12,648 bases of DNA from positions 1-12,648 of the forward strand of contig CAZXYF010000085.1 of NCBI GenBank assembly GCA_964644705.1, given 5' to 3'. The notes under the pieces were generated by a model, which saw nothing but the letters and a program-made list of their open reading frames with translations, was not told where the DNA came from and searched no databases. Source of the DNA: CAZXYF01 sp964644705 (lineage in GTDB: Bacteria; Planctomycetota; Brocadiia; SM23-32). The position numbers and the translations under genes were made by a program. This document shows, piece after piece, positions 6,308-12,648 of this stretch. The number at the start of each line of letters is the position of its first letter. The stretch's first letter is position 1.

Positions 6308-7336
6308 CTATTCGGTGTTTTTCAGTATTGTGGTGACTTTCGCCGGAATAACCGATTGCACCTGCACGTTTGGATCTCCAAGTTGCCGGATCTGTACATT
6401 TTCCTTGTAAAGCGCCTTTTCACCCGGTTGGATGGTTTCTCCGGCCAGTTTGGATACATCGACGAAGGCCATGAGCGCATCGCGGGTGAGGTTTTCCACC
6501 TGTTGCGGGAGGCCCGATATCACCACCTTGACGTGCGATTCACCTTCACCCACCTGAACTCTGAAGGGGAAATCTGGAGGCATCATCAGCCGGACCGGCA
6601 CTTTCTCGAGGGTGCGTTCGACCTCCTCGCGACCGGTTTTTACGTGGACGGCGACGCTTGTGGGCTTCACCCGGAAATCGACAGGAACCTCTTTCCCCGT
6701 TTCCACCGGCACCATCGCCCGGGTTTGCAGCCGCACCATACGGCGAAAACCGCTGCTTACGTCCCATAGCGCCACTTCCTCGGTGGATACCTTCTCCAGC
6801 TGTTCCACGACGATCTTCGGTCCCGTTACTTCCACTTCCGGAGGAACGGTGGATGTCTCCTTGATCTGATAACCCCGGCGCGGCATTCCGGATAGTTCGA
6901 CGTTCACGGGTATCTGTTTCGTTACGATGGGACTGATCCGGACGCGGAGATCCGACGGCCGCATGGACAGAACTTCCATCCGCACCAGTTCGGTATCGGG
7001 GATGTTCAGCCATGCGGGCCGGGCATTGACCTCCACGGTCTGGCCCGCGACCTCTTCGGGACTGAGCGGAACGCGCAGCGTGAGGTTTCCGAGGGCCGCC
7101 TGTTCCTGTCTTCGGTTGATGATGTACTGGGGGCCGCGGAGCCGCAGGTTGATCTCCTCGTGGCTCTGATAGACCAGCTCGTAGCCATCCGGCACACGTA
7201 TCTCCACGGGCGCCCGGAGGGAAACCTCCTGTTGAACCCGGCTGTTCGCATAGACCCAGACGACGATCGCAACGATCAGGGCGACCACTTTTAGCTGGGG
7301 GTGACTGGTTATTGAGTTGACCAGGCGCTTCCACAT
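6308..7336 (-). CDS. ybbR: YbbR-domain protein, likely partner of CdaA (CdaR-like)
   Basis: 342 residues with one N-terminal membrane segment (about 15-30, LKVVALIVAIVVWVYA), followed by an extracytoplasmic chain of beta-rich YbbR repeats (roughly 38-115, 128-210 and 215-305). Typical lines are LPVEVRV-like VEIRVPDGYELVY, IPVNVELSGMPRRGYQI with PPEVEVTGPKIVVEQL, and VPVDFRVKP. In Firmicutes the CdaR homologue binds and modulates CdaA. ATG 7336 has AAGGA nine bases upstream and lies 47 bases after cdaA. Position next to cdaA strongly supports the pairing; a regulatory effect here is inference. Confidence 0.9.
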   Translation of the reverse strand: MWKRLVNSITSHPQLKVVALIVAIVVWVYANSRVQQEVSLRAPVEIRVPDGYELVYQSHEEINLRLRGPQYIINRRQEQAALGNLTLRVPLSPEEVAGQTVEVNARPAWLNIPDTELVRMEVLSMRPSDLRVRISPIVTKQIPVNVELSGMPRRGYQIKETSTVPPEVEVTGPKIVVEQLEKVSTEEVALWDVSSGFRRMVRLQTRAMVPVETGKEVPVDFRVKPTSVAVHVKTGREEVERTLEKVPVRLMMPPDFPFRVQVGEGESHVKVVISGLPQQVENLTRDALMAFVDVSKLAGETIQPGEKALYKENVQIRQLGDPNVQVQSVIPAKVTTILKNTE

Positions 7337-7383
7337 GTGATGCTGTCCTTCACTGGACTGTGATGTGATTGATGTGGTTGAAC

Positions 7384-8202
7384 TTACTCGTGTACCAGAG
7401 TTTCGGCGGCGATATCTTCCAGCGCACGCCGCAGGGCGGCTTCATCCAGATCCTGCTGGATGGCACCTTTGGTGGCCAGAGAGACTTTGCCGGTCTGTTC
7501 GCTTATTATAATCGCCACGGCATCGGATTCCTCGCTGATTCCGATTCCTGCTCGATGTCGCGTGCCGAGTTCGGTGGAAAAGCGGGGATTGTCGGTGAGG
7601 GGGAACAGACAGCCAGCAGCCAGAACGCGCTGGCTGGAAATGACAACGGCCCCATCGTGCAGCGGTGTGCCGGGCCAGAATACAGTTTTTATCAGTTCCG
7701 CAGTGAGCTCGGCATCGAGTCGCACGCCTCGTTCGACATAACTGCTCAGCCCGACCTGACGTTCAATGGCAATCAGCCCACCGATTTTGTCACGGGACAA
7801 ACTGAAAACGGCATCCACCAGTTCGTCGGTAAAGCTGCCGTGCGGACGGAAAAACATGTTGAATATGGGGTTCTGCCCCAGCCGAATCAGCGCCCGACGA
7901 ATTTCGGGTTGAAACAGGATGAACATGGGCACGACCACTACGGGACCGAGCCGGGTGAGGACCCAGTTGACCGTTTCCAGGGTGAACCATTGAGTGACCA
8001 CCACCGTAAGGACAACGAGAAGACCCAGAAAAACGGACAGTCCCCGGAGAATACCAACTCCTCGTGTCCCCTTCAGGATACGCAGAAAGGCATACACGAG
8101 GGCAAAGATGACGAAGATTTCAAATCCCGTCGTGAAAAACATTCCACTCCGAGTGCTCAGCCATTCCCCAATCTGTTGCAGAAAATCAATCAACCTTGCC
8201 AC
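7384..8202 (-). CDS. cdaA: Membrane diadenylate cyclase, cyclic di-AMP synthase
   Basis: Makes cyclic di-AMP from two ATP. 272 residues: three membrane segments (about 27-43, 53-70, 80-98), a linker LFQPEIRRALIRLGQ (96-110), then the DisA_N domain. Catalytic motifs DGAVVI (D183 G184 A185) and TRHRAGIGISEESDAVAI (214-231) are intact, so activity is expected. The start is GTG 8202, inside the last codons of folP (13-base overlap), with AGGG six bases upstream; TTG at codon 4 is a possible alternative. The overlap indicates translational coupling to folP. Confidence 0.95.
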   Translation of the reverse strand: MARLIDFLQQIGEWLSTRSGMFFTTGFEIFVIFALVYAFLRILKGTRGVGILRGLSVFLGLLVVLTVVVTQWFTLETVNWVLTRLGPVVVVPMFILFQPEIRRALIRLGQNPIFNMFFRPHGSFTDELVDAVFSLSRDKIGGLIAIERQVGLSSYVERGVRLDAELTAELIKTVFWPGTPLHDGAVVISSQRVLAAGCLFPLTDNPRFSTELGTRHRAGIGISEESDAVAIIISEQTGKVSLATKGAIQQDLDEAALRRALEDIAAETLVHE

Positions 8203-9095
8203 TCCATACCCTGGCGGATTGCTTCACACATGCGGATTGTATCGAGAGCGGGCGCCGGATCGTGCACTCGCACAATGTGGCCTCCCGACATCGTAGCGGT
8301 GGCCACGGTGGCGAGGGTGCCGTAAAGACGTTCACTGGTGTCGGCATCCAGCACGGTTCCGATGGTTGATTTGCGGCTGGTACCTATCATCACCGGGCAA
8401 CCCGTCTGATGGAATTCGTGCAGGCGACGCATTATTTCGAGGTTGTGTTCCACGCGTTTGCCGAAACCAAAACCCGGATCCACGATGATGCGGTTCCGTG
8501 AAATCCCCGAATCCACCGCGCACGCGATGCGCCGCTGCAACCATTTGTTGATATCATCCACAACATCCTCGTAAATGGGATTATCCTGCATGTTACGGGG
8601 GCGGCCCTGCATGTGCATCAGACAGACGAGCGCGTCGGTTTCAGCGGCCACCTCGGGCATTTCGGGGTCGGCCCGCATGCCGCTCACGTCATTGATTATC
8701 TGGGCGCCCTTCCGCAGGGCCTCCCGGGCAACCGCTGCCTTCTGTGTGTCAATGCTGATTGGCGCCGTGGATTCAGCGGCCAGCTCCCGAATAACCGGGA
8801 TGACGCGGTCGATCTCTTCCTCCTCCGATACCGGTTTGCTTCCCGGCCGCGTGCTTTCCCCGCCGATATCAATGATATCAGCTCCATCCGCCTCCATGTT
8901 ACGTGCTCGCCGAACGGCCATGTCCGGTCGAAAATATCGTCCGCCGTCGCTGAATGAATCTGGGGTCACGTTCAATATCCCCATCACCAGCGGGCGGCTG
9001 TCCACGTCCAGCTGGTCTCCCGATGGCAGTTGCAGGGTGCAGCCGGGACGCTTAATCCACGGGGCGGGTAACGATGCCAGATCCTTGCTGATCAA
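8190..9095 (-). CDS. folP: Dihydropteroate synthase
   Basis: Joins 6-hydroxymethyl-7,8-dihydropterin diphosphate and p-aminobenzoate to form dihydropteroate; it is the sulfonamide target. 301 residues. NVTPDSFSDGG (42-52), DIGGESTRPG (76-85), SIDT (114-117), NDVSG (135-139), MHMQG (160-164), DPGFGFGK (206-213), GTSRKS (238-243) and RVHD (276-279) are all present. The start codon is TTG at 9095, supported by GAGGAG six bases upstream. The first 20 residues are a short extension ahead of the usual core. It is the first gene of the minus-strand cluster and overlaps cdaA by 13 bases. Confidence 0.97.
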   Translation of the reverse strand: MISKDLASLPAPWIKRPGCTLQLPSGDQLDVDSRPLVMGILNVTPDSFSDGGRYFRPDMAVRRARNMEADGADIIDIGGESTRPGSKPVSEEEEIDRVIPVIRELAAESTAPISIDTQKAAVAREALRKGAQIINDVSGMRADPEMPEVAAETDALVCLMHMQGRPRNMQDNPIYEDVVDDINKWLQRRIACAVDSGISRNRIIVDPGFGFGKRVEHNLEIMRRLHEFHQTGCPVMIGTSRKSTIGTVLDADTSERLYGTLATVATATMSGGHIVRVHDPAPALDTIRMCEAIRQGMEWQG

Positions 9096-9101
9096 CTTTT
9101 T

Positions 9102-9107
9102 CTCCTC
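9102..9107 (-). promoter_or_regulatory. RBS that supports the TTG start of folP
   Basis: GAGGAG on the minus strand, six bases before TTG 9095. No ATG or GTG in frame is better placed. Confidence 0.75.
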
Positions 9108-9135
9108 AAATCAGGTCGCACTGATGCCTGTGTGA

Positions 9136-9164
9136 ACTGTAAATAAATTTTGCCGCAATTGCAA
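9136..9164 (-). promoter_or_regulatory. Weak candidate promoter for the folP cluster
   Basis: On the minus strand TTGCAA (9164-9159) is 17 bases from TACAGT (9141-9136). Each box matches the sigma-70 consensus at 4 of 6 positions. This would start transcription near 9129, about 34 bases before folP. The 262-base gap to divergent queA must contain promoters for both, but I see no stronger site. For queA the TACAAT at 9243-9248 and TATAAG at 9253-9258 are -10-like without a convincing -35. Confidence 0.3.
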
Positions 9165-9357
9165 GCATCGCAGGGGCTATACCGGTGAGTACGGGAAATG
9201 CCCTGGCGGCAGGTTTTCGGATGCAAATGACTGTGAGTCAGATACAATGGAGTATAAGCAGAATACGTGTTTCCTTCCGATAGTTCCCCGCAAATTATGG
9301 TTACTGAACCGGTGAATCACGGGGCCTCATAATTCAGAATGTGCAGGCGATCAGCCC

Positions 9358-10434
9358 ATGACCGAGCTTCAACTGTTTGATTACGAACTGCCCGAAGAAC
9401 AAATCGCCGTTGAACCCGTCCAGCAGCGGGACGAGTCTCGCCTTCTGTCTCTGGATCGAGAGTCTGGTGAGATAAAACATGGGCGCTTCTCCGATATTGT
9501 GGATAAACTGAATCCAGATGACCTCTTAGTTCTCAACGATGCTCGGGTCATACCCGCCAGGTTGTGGGCGCGGCGGGAGACGGGCGGGCGTGTGGAAGTT
9601 TTACTGGTCCGCAAGAAGGACGTGGGGAAGGCGATGGAGAGCGACGATCTGCAGTGGATTGCCATGTTGCGCGCCAGCGGCAGTCTGCGGGAGGGGGAAA
9701 CGCTGAAGATGGAGGATGGTCCCGGTGTCCTGCGGTTGATGGGGGACCGCGAGGATGGATACTGGATGATAAGCTTTGAGGGGGTTGATGAACTGGCGGA
9801 AGTATGGGAAGCGGGAGAGATGCCCCTGCCACCTTACATCCGACGGGAGCGTAAACGGCGGGGCATGCCCGAGCGGGAACCGGGACTGGATGAAGAGCGA
9901 TACCAGACGGTTTTCGCGGAGCGTCCTGGTGCGGTGGCGGCTCCGACAGCCGGTCTGCACTTCACCCCTGATCTCCTGAGCAGAATCGAGGCGAAGGGAG
10001 TGGAGGTCTGTACGCTGTCACTGCTGGTGGGCCCCGGCACGTTTCGCCCGGTTCGCACTGATCGGGTGGAGGACCATTCGATCGAAGCCGAGTTCTATCA
10101 CCTGCCGGAAACTACCGCCGAAGCGGTCGAGCGGGCGCTGGCGGAGGATCGTCGCGTGGTGGCCACCGGCACCACATGCTGCAGGGTTCTGGAATATGTG
10201 GTTCGCGAAGAGTTGTGGGAAGAACACTCGGGCTGGACCGACCTGTATATTTATCCTCCTTTCGACTACAGAGTGGTGGGCGCACTCATCACCAATTTCC
10301 ACCTCCCGAAAAGCAGTTTGCTCATGCTGGTGAGTGCCTTCGCCGGTCGGGAGCAAGTGCTGAATGCTTATGAGGAAGCGGTGCAAGAGGGATATCGCTT
10401 CTACAGCTACGGCGACGCCACGTTCTTGTTTTGA
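9358..10434 (+). CDS. queA: S-adenosylmethionine:tRNA ribosyltransferase-isomerase
   Basis: Transfers the ribosyl group of SAM to preQ1-modified tRNA, giving epoxyqueuosine. 358 residues, the normal length. FDYELPEEQIA (7-17), VLNDARVIPARL (58-69), PLPPYIRR (156-163), APTAGLHFT (195-203) and ITNFHLPKSSLLMLVSAFAG (311-330) are typical. Two usually well-conserved segments deviate: SLLVGPGTFRPV (221-232), where a Leu (223) stands in place of the usual His of LHVG, and TGTTCCR (270-276), where SVR is usual. Start ATG 9358 has only a weak upstream GCAGG-type site. No tgt or other queuosine gene is in the window, though FolE supplies an early precursor. Confidence 0.95.
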   Translation: MTELQLFDYELPEEQIAVEPVQQRDESRLLSLDRESGEIKHGRFSDIVDKLNPDDLLVLNDARVIPARLWARRETGGRVEVLLVRKKDVGKAMESDDLQWIAMLRASGSLREGETLKMEDGPGVLRLMGDREDGYWMISFEGVDELAEVWEAGEMPLPPYIRRERKRRGMPEREPGLDEERYQTVFAERPGAVAAPTAGLHFTPDLLSRIEAKGVEVCTLSLLVGPGTFRPVRTDRVEDHSIEAEFYHLPETTAEAVERALAEDRRVVATGTTCCRVLEYVVREELWEEHSGWTDLYIYPPFDYRVVGALITNFHLPKSSLLMLVSAFAGREQVLNAYEEAVQEGYRFYSYGDATFLF

Positions 10435-10615
10435 GCATGCTGGTGTCCCCGGAAGGCCATTGACGGCAGGCGACCCCAGGTCTGTCCAAAATGGCGTTTC
10501 GAGACGCGTGCGGCTTTGTCTTTACCATAATGTGCCGTTGTTTTTGGTGCTCTCAGCATCGATAGAAAGGCAGACAAAGGCAAAGACGAAGATAAAGAGG
10601 TTGGATCCACCGCCG

Positions 10616-10624
10616 TGATATATT
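10616..10624 (+). promoter_or_regulatory. Extended -10-like promoter element
   Basis: TGATATATT reads as TG-n-TATATT, an extended -10 with 5 of 6 matches to TATAAT. TTGGAT at 10601-10606 is too close (12 bases) to be a standard -35. It would start transcription near 10631, at the first hairpin. Confidence 0.35.
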
Positions 10625-10628
10625 AGGG

Positions 10629-10670
10629 GGTGGTTTGCGAGATGAACCGCATTTCGGGCTCAAAACCACC
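10629..10670. other. Long stem-loop
   Basis: GGTGGTTT (10629-10636) pairs perfectly with AAACCACC (10663-10670). After a small internal loop, GAG (10639-10641) pairs with CTC (10659-10661). The apical loop is 17 bases. No T-tract follows on either strand, so a terminator is less likely than a structured leader or an anti-terminator-like element. Confidence 0.5.
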
Positions 10671-10703
10671 GGGGGCCTGTGAAAAAAACATTTCTGGGCG
10701 TTT

Positions 10704-10722
10704 TGGCCCGCACGACGGGCCA
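10704..10722. other. GC-rich hairpin downstream of the LamG gene
   Basis: TGGCCCG (10704-10710) and CGGGCCA (10716-10722) form a perfect 7-bp stem with a 5-base loop. On the minus strand it lies 55-73 bases past the LamG stop codon and is followed by AAAAC, with a run of seven T about 15 bases further on (10688-10682). It may end LamG transcription imperfectly, or be part of a + strand leader before the RBS at 10734. Confidence 0.5.
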
Positions 10723-10744
10723 GGAGACATCATAAAGGAGGGAA

Positions 10745-10876
10745 ATGGCTCCGTTCTGTGAGAGACGGCGGTGTCTCTACTCCGCCTTTTTCTTTTTGTC
10801 CTTATTGCCCTTCGTCGTCAACTGGCCCTTCCACCGTTTGGGCGCCTTCTTCATCTCTTCCTTGGAATACTTGTAG
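10745..10876 (+). CDS. Doubtful small ORF (43 codons) behind a strong RBS
   Basis: AAAGGAGG (10734-10741) stands three bases before ATG 10745. The frame runs 43 codons to TAG and would encode a hydrophobic peptide starting MAPFCERRRCLYSAFF. Most of it is antisense to the Lys-rich end of the LamG protein, and complementing AAA/AAG codons gives Phe/Leu automatically, so the hydrophobicity proves nothing. The RBS spacing is short. I report it because the motif is otherwise unexplained. Confidence 0.15.
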   Translation: MAPFCERRRCLYSAFFFLSLLPFVVNWPFHRLGAFFISSLEYL

Positions 10877-12606
10877 CCGTGGCCGATCACTTCGTCCACG
10901 ATTATGGCCGGGCGCTGGCCGTGGTAGACGGTGACGTCATTGGGGATGCCGAGCTCCAGGTAGAGCAGTTCGCAGTGGCCCAGCAGGCTGGTGTCGCGTT
11001 TTATTACCGCCCGCCAGATCTGTTCACCCTCGCGATATCCTCTAAGCGTTTTTAAGGGGTCGCCTTTGTCGGGACCATCCCCCCAGGCAACATCCTTTTT
11101 GTAGACGTCTTCCGGGGACCACGACCAGATCAGATGGCTCCACTGTCCCGGATGGAACCAGTCGCTTATTCCGTGGATTACAGCGCGGGGCTGGTGGAAG
11201 GTCATCGCCGGGACGATCTCGCCGGTTTTGGTGTTTCGGCCCATGATGCGAGCAACGATCAAACTGCGTTTTGGCGGTGCGCCACTGGGGGAACCAAAGT
11301 CAGTGTGGTTATCCCAGTTGGCCGGCTGAAACCACATCTCGAAAGTACCTTCTTTCAGCGAAAATCCCTCAATCGGAATCCGAACAGGGCCGAAAGTCGG
11401 GTCGATCAGCAGGGCCTTGCCGTAGGGACCGGGCACCTGAAAATCCTCAAAGCTGGCATATTTGCCGAGATCATACTTGATGGTGTTGTTTTCCCCCTGA
11501 CTCACCGTCATCGTGCGACTCTCGAAAGAGGCATGGAAAACGCGCGCGTTCTTCTTGAAGTGGGGTGGTCCGAAGGGGACCTCCCGCTCAGCTTTTGGAT
11601 CACGCCACTTGAGGCGGTCGCGGACGTTGTAGCGACGCCGGCTGGCCACGCGCAGATCGTCCATCAACCCCGTGTAAACCTGCCCGCCGTCGGCATTCAT
11701 ACCCACGTAAAACGCGCCGGGCTCGGCCAGCTCAGTTTTGTGGGCCCAGTTTGTGCTGGATCGCCTTTTACCTCGTTTTGCGGCCGCGACGCGTCCGTTG
11801 ATGCCGAGGCGCAGCTGGCACTTTCGTCCCCGCCCGCCCTCGATGTGTTTAAACAGGAAGACATAACCGGCAATGTGGGTCCATTCGCCGGCCTTTATGG
11901 GCCGTTTGGAGGTAATCGACACGTTGTGGAATTCCCGTGTGCCGGGGCGGTGCAGTTCGACGCGTCCGTCGGGATGCAGCAGCAACCGTCCGCCGTTCTT
12001 CCCGCTGGCCATGAGGCAGACGGTTTTCTCGGGTAGTTTGGCCGGTTTGAACCAGCCGTCGAGCGTTTGTTTGCTGCCTTTTTCGCCCAGTTCGACGGTT
12101 ATGCCGGTTTTTCCGGTGAATTTGAGGGCTTTGCCGAAACGGCCATTCTTGACTTTCCGGACACCGTCGGGCAGTTTGACCTCTTTCTTGTTGGCACTGT
12201 AGTCATACAGCACCCCCCTCGGCGCTTTCTGCTTGCGTGGTCTGCCGTCGCGATGTTCGACTTCCTTGAGTTGTTCTTCTTCTACTGAGCCTCCCAGGGT
12301 TCCGCCGGGAGGGCCGCCACCATTTCCCCCGTCCAGTCCTCCCATAAGTTGATCCATTTTGTCCGGTTCTTTGGCCTCTCTTTTCTCGGCCAGCTTCTTG
12401 TTTCCGGGCCGGGTCCACGGATGAGCGGAAGGCTGGCCGCAGTGAAGCATGAGGGAGGTATCCCTGTCCGCCCGCTGTTCCTTCCACCAGATATCCCAGT
12501 ACGCGTAGCCTTCCTGATTGTTATAGCTGTTTTCGCGTGCGAAGGTGACGGGACAGGCGACTACTATCAGGGCGATCAACACCAGCCATTGGGCATAACG
12601 GTTCAT
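10777..12606 (-). CDS. Exported LamG/concanavalin-like protein, two domains
   Basis: 609 residues. ATG 12606 has AAGGA nine bases upstream and gives a clean export signal MNRYAQWLVLIALIVVACPV; an in-frame ATG at 12645 would put 13 charged residues ahead of it. VVAC at 15-18 could also be a lipobox (Cys18), so a lipoprotein is possible. First LamG-like domain: RDTSLMLHC (48-56), then after a roughly 75-residue Lys/Glu- and Gly-rich insert, GRFGKALKFTG (155-165), WFKPAKLPE (185-193), WTHIAGYVF (242-250), YTGLMDDLRVASRRRY (311-326). Second: VFHASFESRT (356-365), GPYGKALLID (393-402), GTFEMWFQPANW (420-431), WSHLIWSWSP (489-498), IIVDEVIGHG (568-577). RDTSLLGHC recurs at 537-545. A Lys-rich tail ends the protein. 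Probably a surface or periplasmic binding protein; the ligand is unknown. Such genes are common in PVC bacteria. No PEP-CTERM sorting signal is seen. Confidence 0.8.
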   Translation of the reverse strand: MNRYAQWLVLIALIVVACPVTFARENSYNNQEGYAYWDIWWKEQRADRDTSLMLHCGQPSAHPWTRPGNKKLAEKREAKEPDKMDQLMGGLDGGNGGGPPGGTLGGSVEEEQLKEVEHRDGRPRKQKAPRGVLYDYSANKKEVKLPDGVRKVKNGRFGKALKFTGKTGITVELGEKGSKQTLDGWFKPAKLPEKTVCLMASGKNGGRLLLHPDGRVELHRPGTREFHNVSITSKRPIKAGEWTHIAGYVFLFKHIEGGRGRKCQLRLGINGRVAAAKRGKRRSSTNWAHKTELAEPGAFYVGMNADGGQVYTGLMDDLRVASRRRYNVRDRLKWRDPKAEREVPFGPPHFKKNARVFHASFESRTMTVSQGENNTIKYDLGKYASFEDFQVPGPYGKALLIDPTFGPVRIPIEGFSLKEGTFEMWFQPANWDNHTDFGSPSGAPPKRSLIVARIMGRNTKTGEIVPAMTFHQPRAVIHGISDWFHPGQWSHLIWSWSPEDVYKKDVAWGDGPDKGDPLKTLRGYREGEQIWRAVIKRDTSLLGHCELLYLELGIPNDVTVYHGQRPAIIVDEVIGHGYKYSKEEMKKAPKRWKGQLTTKGNKDKKKKAE

Positions 12607-12648
12607 ATCAAAGGTTCCTTTCGAGCATCGGTCAGTGCTGTCCAAAAC

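Larger units (their letters stand above)
10435..10776. other. 342-base convergent intergenic region with two hairpins
   Basis: Between the ends of queA (+) and the LamG gene (-). Bases 10435-10610 show nothing I recognise. From 10616 on there is an extended -10-like motif, two hairpins (10629-10670 and 10704-10722) and a strong RBS before an ATG at 10745. No terminator with a proper T-tract is evident for either flanking gene. Confidence 0.6.

Noticed and set aside
7369..8325. 318-codon + strand open frame
   Set aside because: Antisense to cdaA, whose catalytic DGA and RHR motifs are intact; the shadow translation is low in hydrophobic residues and Gln/Asn/His-rich.
10761..10778. 6-bp hairpin AGAGAC/GTCTCT over the LamG stop codon
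   Set aside because: Short stem with no T-tract; expected by chance and not needed to explain anything.
11134..12036. 300-codon + strand open frame
   Set aside because: Antisense to the LamG protein, with no RBS and no recognisable motif.

Overview
The window comes from a moderately GC-rich bacterial chromosome. Housekeeping genes with strong Shine-Dalgarno sequences sit beside two gene types that are abundant in the PVC superphylum and its neighbours: a URO-D-superfamily protein with the C-terminal signature HCDHRCPPDVS, and a secreted LamG/concanavalin-like protein. I therefore favour a Lentisphaerota, Kiritimatiellota or similar PVC-type genome. This is inference from protein style only; there is no rRNA or marker phylogeny here.

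Layout. Positions 1-68 hold the last codons of an upstream + strand gene. Positions 69-605 are non-coding and carry a structured repeat. On the + strand follow a B12-binding-type radical SAM protein of the TIGR03960 type (606-2477), an unrecognised 112-residue protein with its own promoter and perfect RBS (2574-2912), and a URO-D-family protein (3076-4194). A second copy of the repeat starts inside the stop codon of the URO-D gene. Next comes a six-gene minus-strand cluster, in transcription order folP, cdaA, ybbR, pdxJ, folE and a HolC-like gene (9095 down to 4347). Divergent from folP is queA (9358-10434, +). A 342-base convergent intergenic region with two hairpins follows, then a 609-residue exported LamG-like protein (12606-10777, -).

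How the genes work together. folP and folE are the dihydropteroate synthase and GTP cyclohydrolase I of folate synthesis; FolE also makes the GTP-derived precursor of queuosine, whose later step is done by QueA across the divergent intergenic region. pdxJ makes pyridoxine 5'-phosphate. cdaA and ybbR form the conserved membrane diadenylate cyclase / YbbR pair (cyclic di-AMP). The last gene encodes a clamp-loader chi-like subunit (HolC), an unexpected partner.

The most interesting non-genic signal is an interspersed repeat present twice in opposite orientation (185-409 and 4190-4281). Both copies contain a perfect 10-bp stem with a 14-nt loop. The first copy is interrupted by about 130 bases and bracketed by 14-bp terminal inverted repeats. 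It looks like a small non-autonomous mobile or REP/MITE-like family and matches no named element that I know. I did not find a convincing complete new defence or metabolic system in the window.
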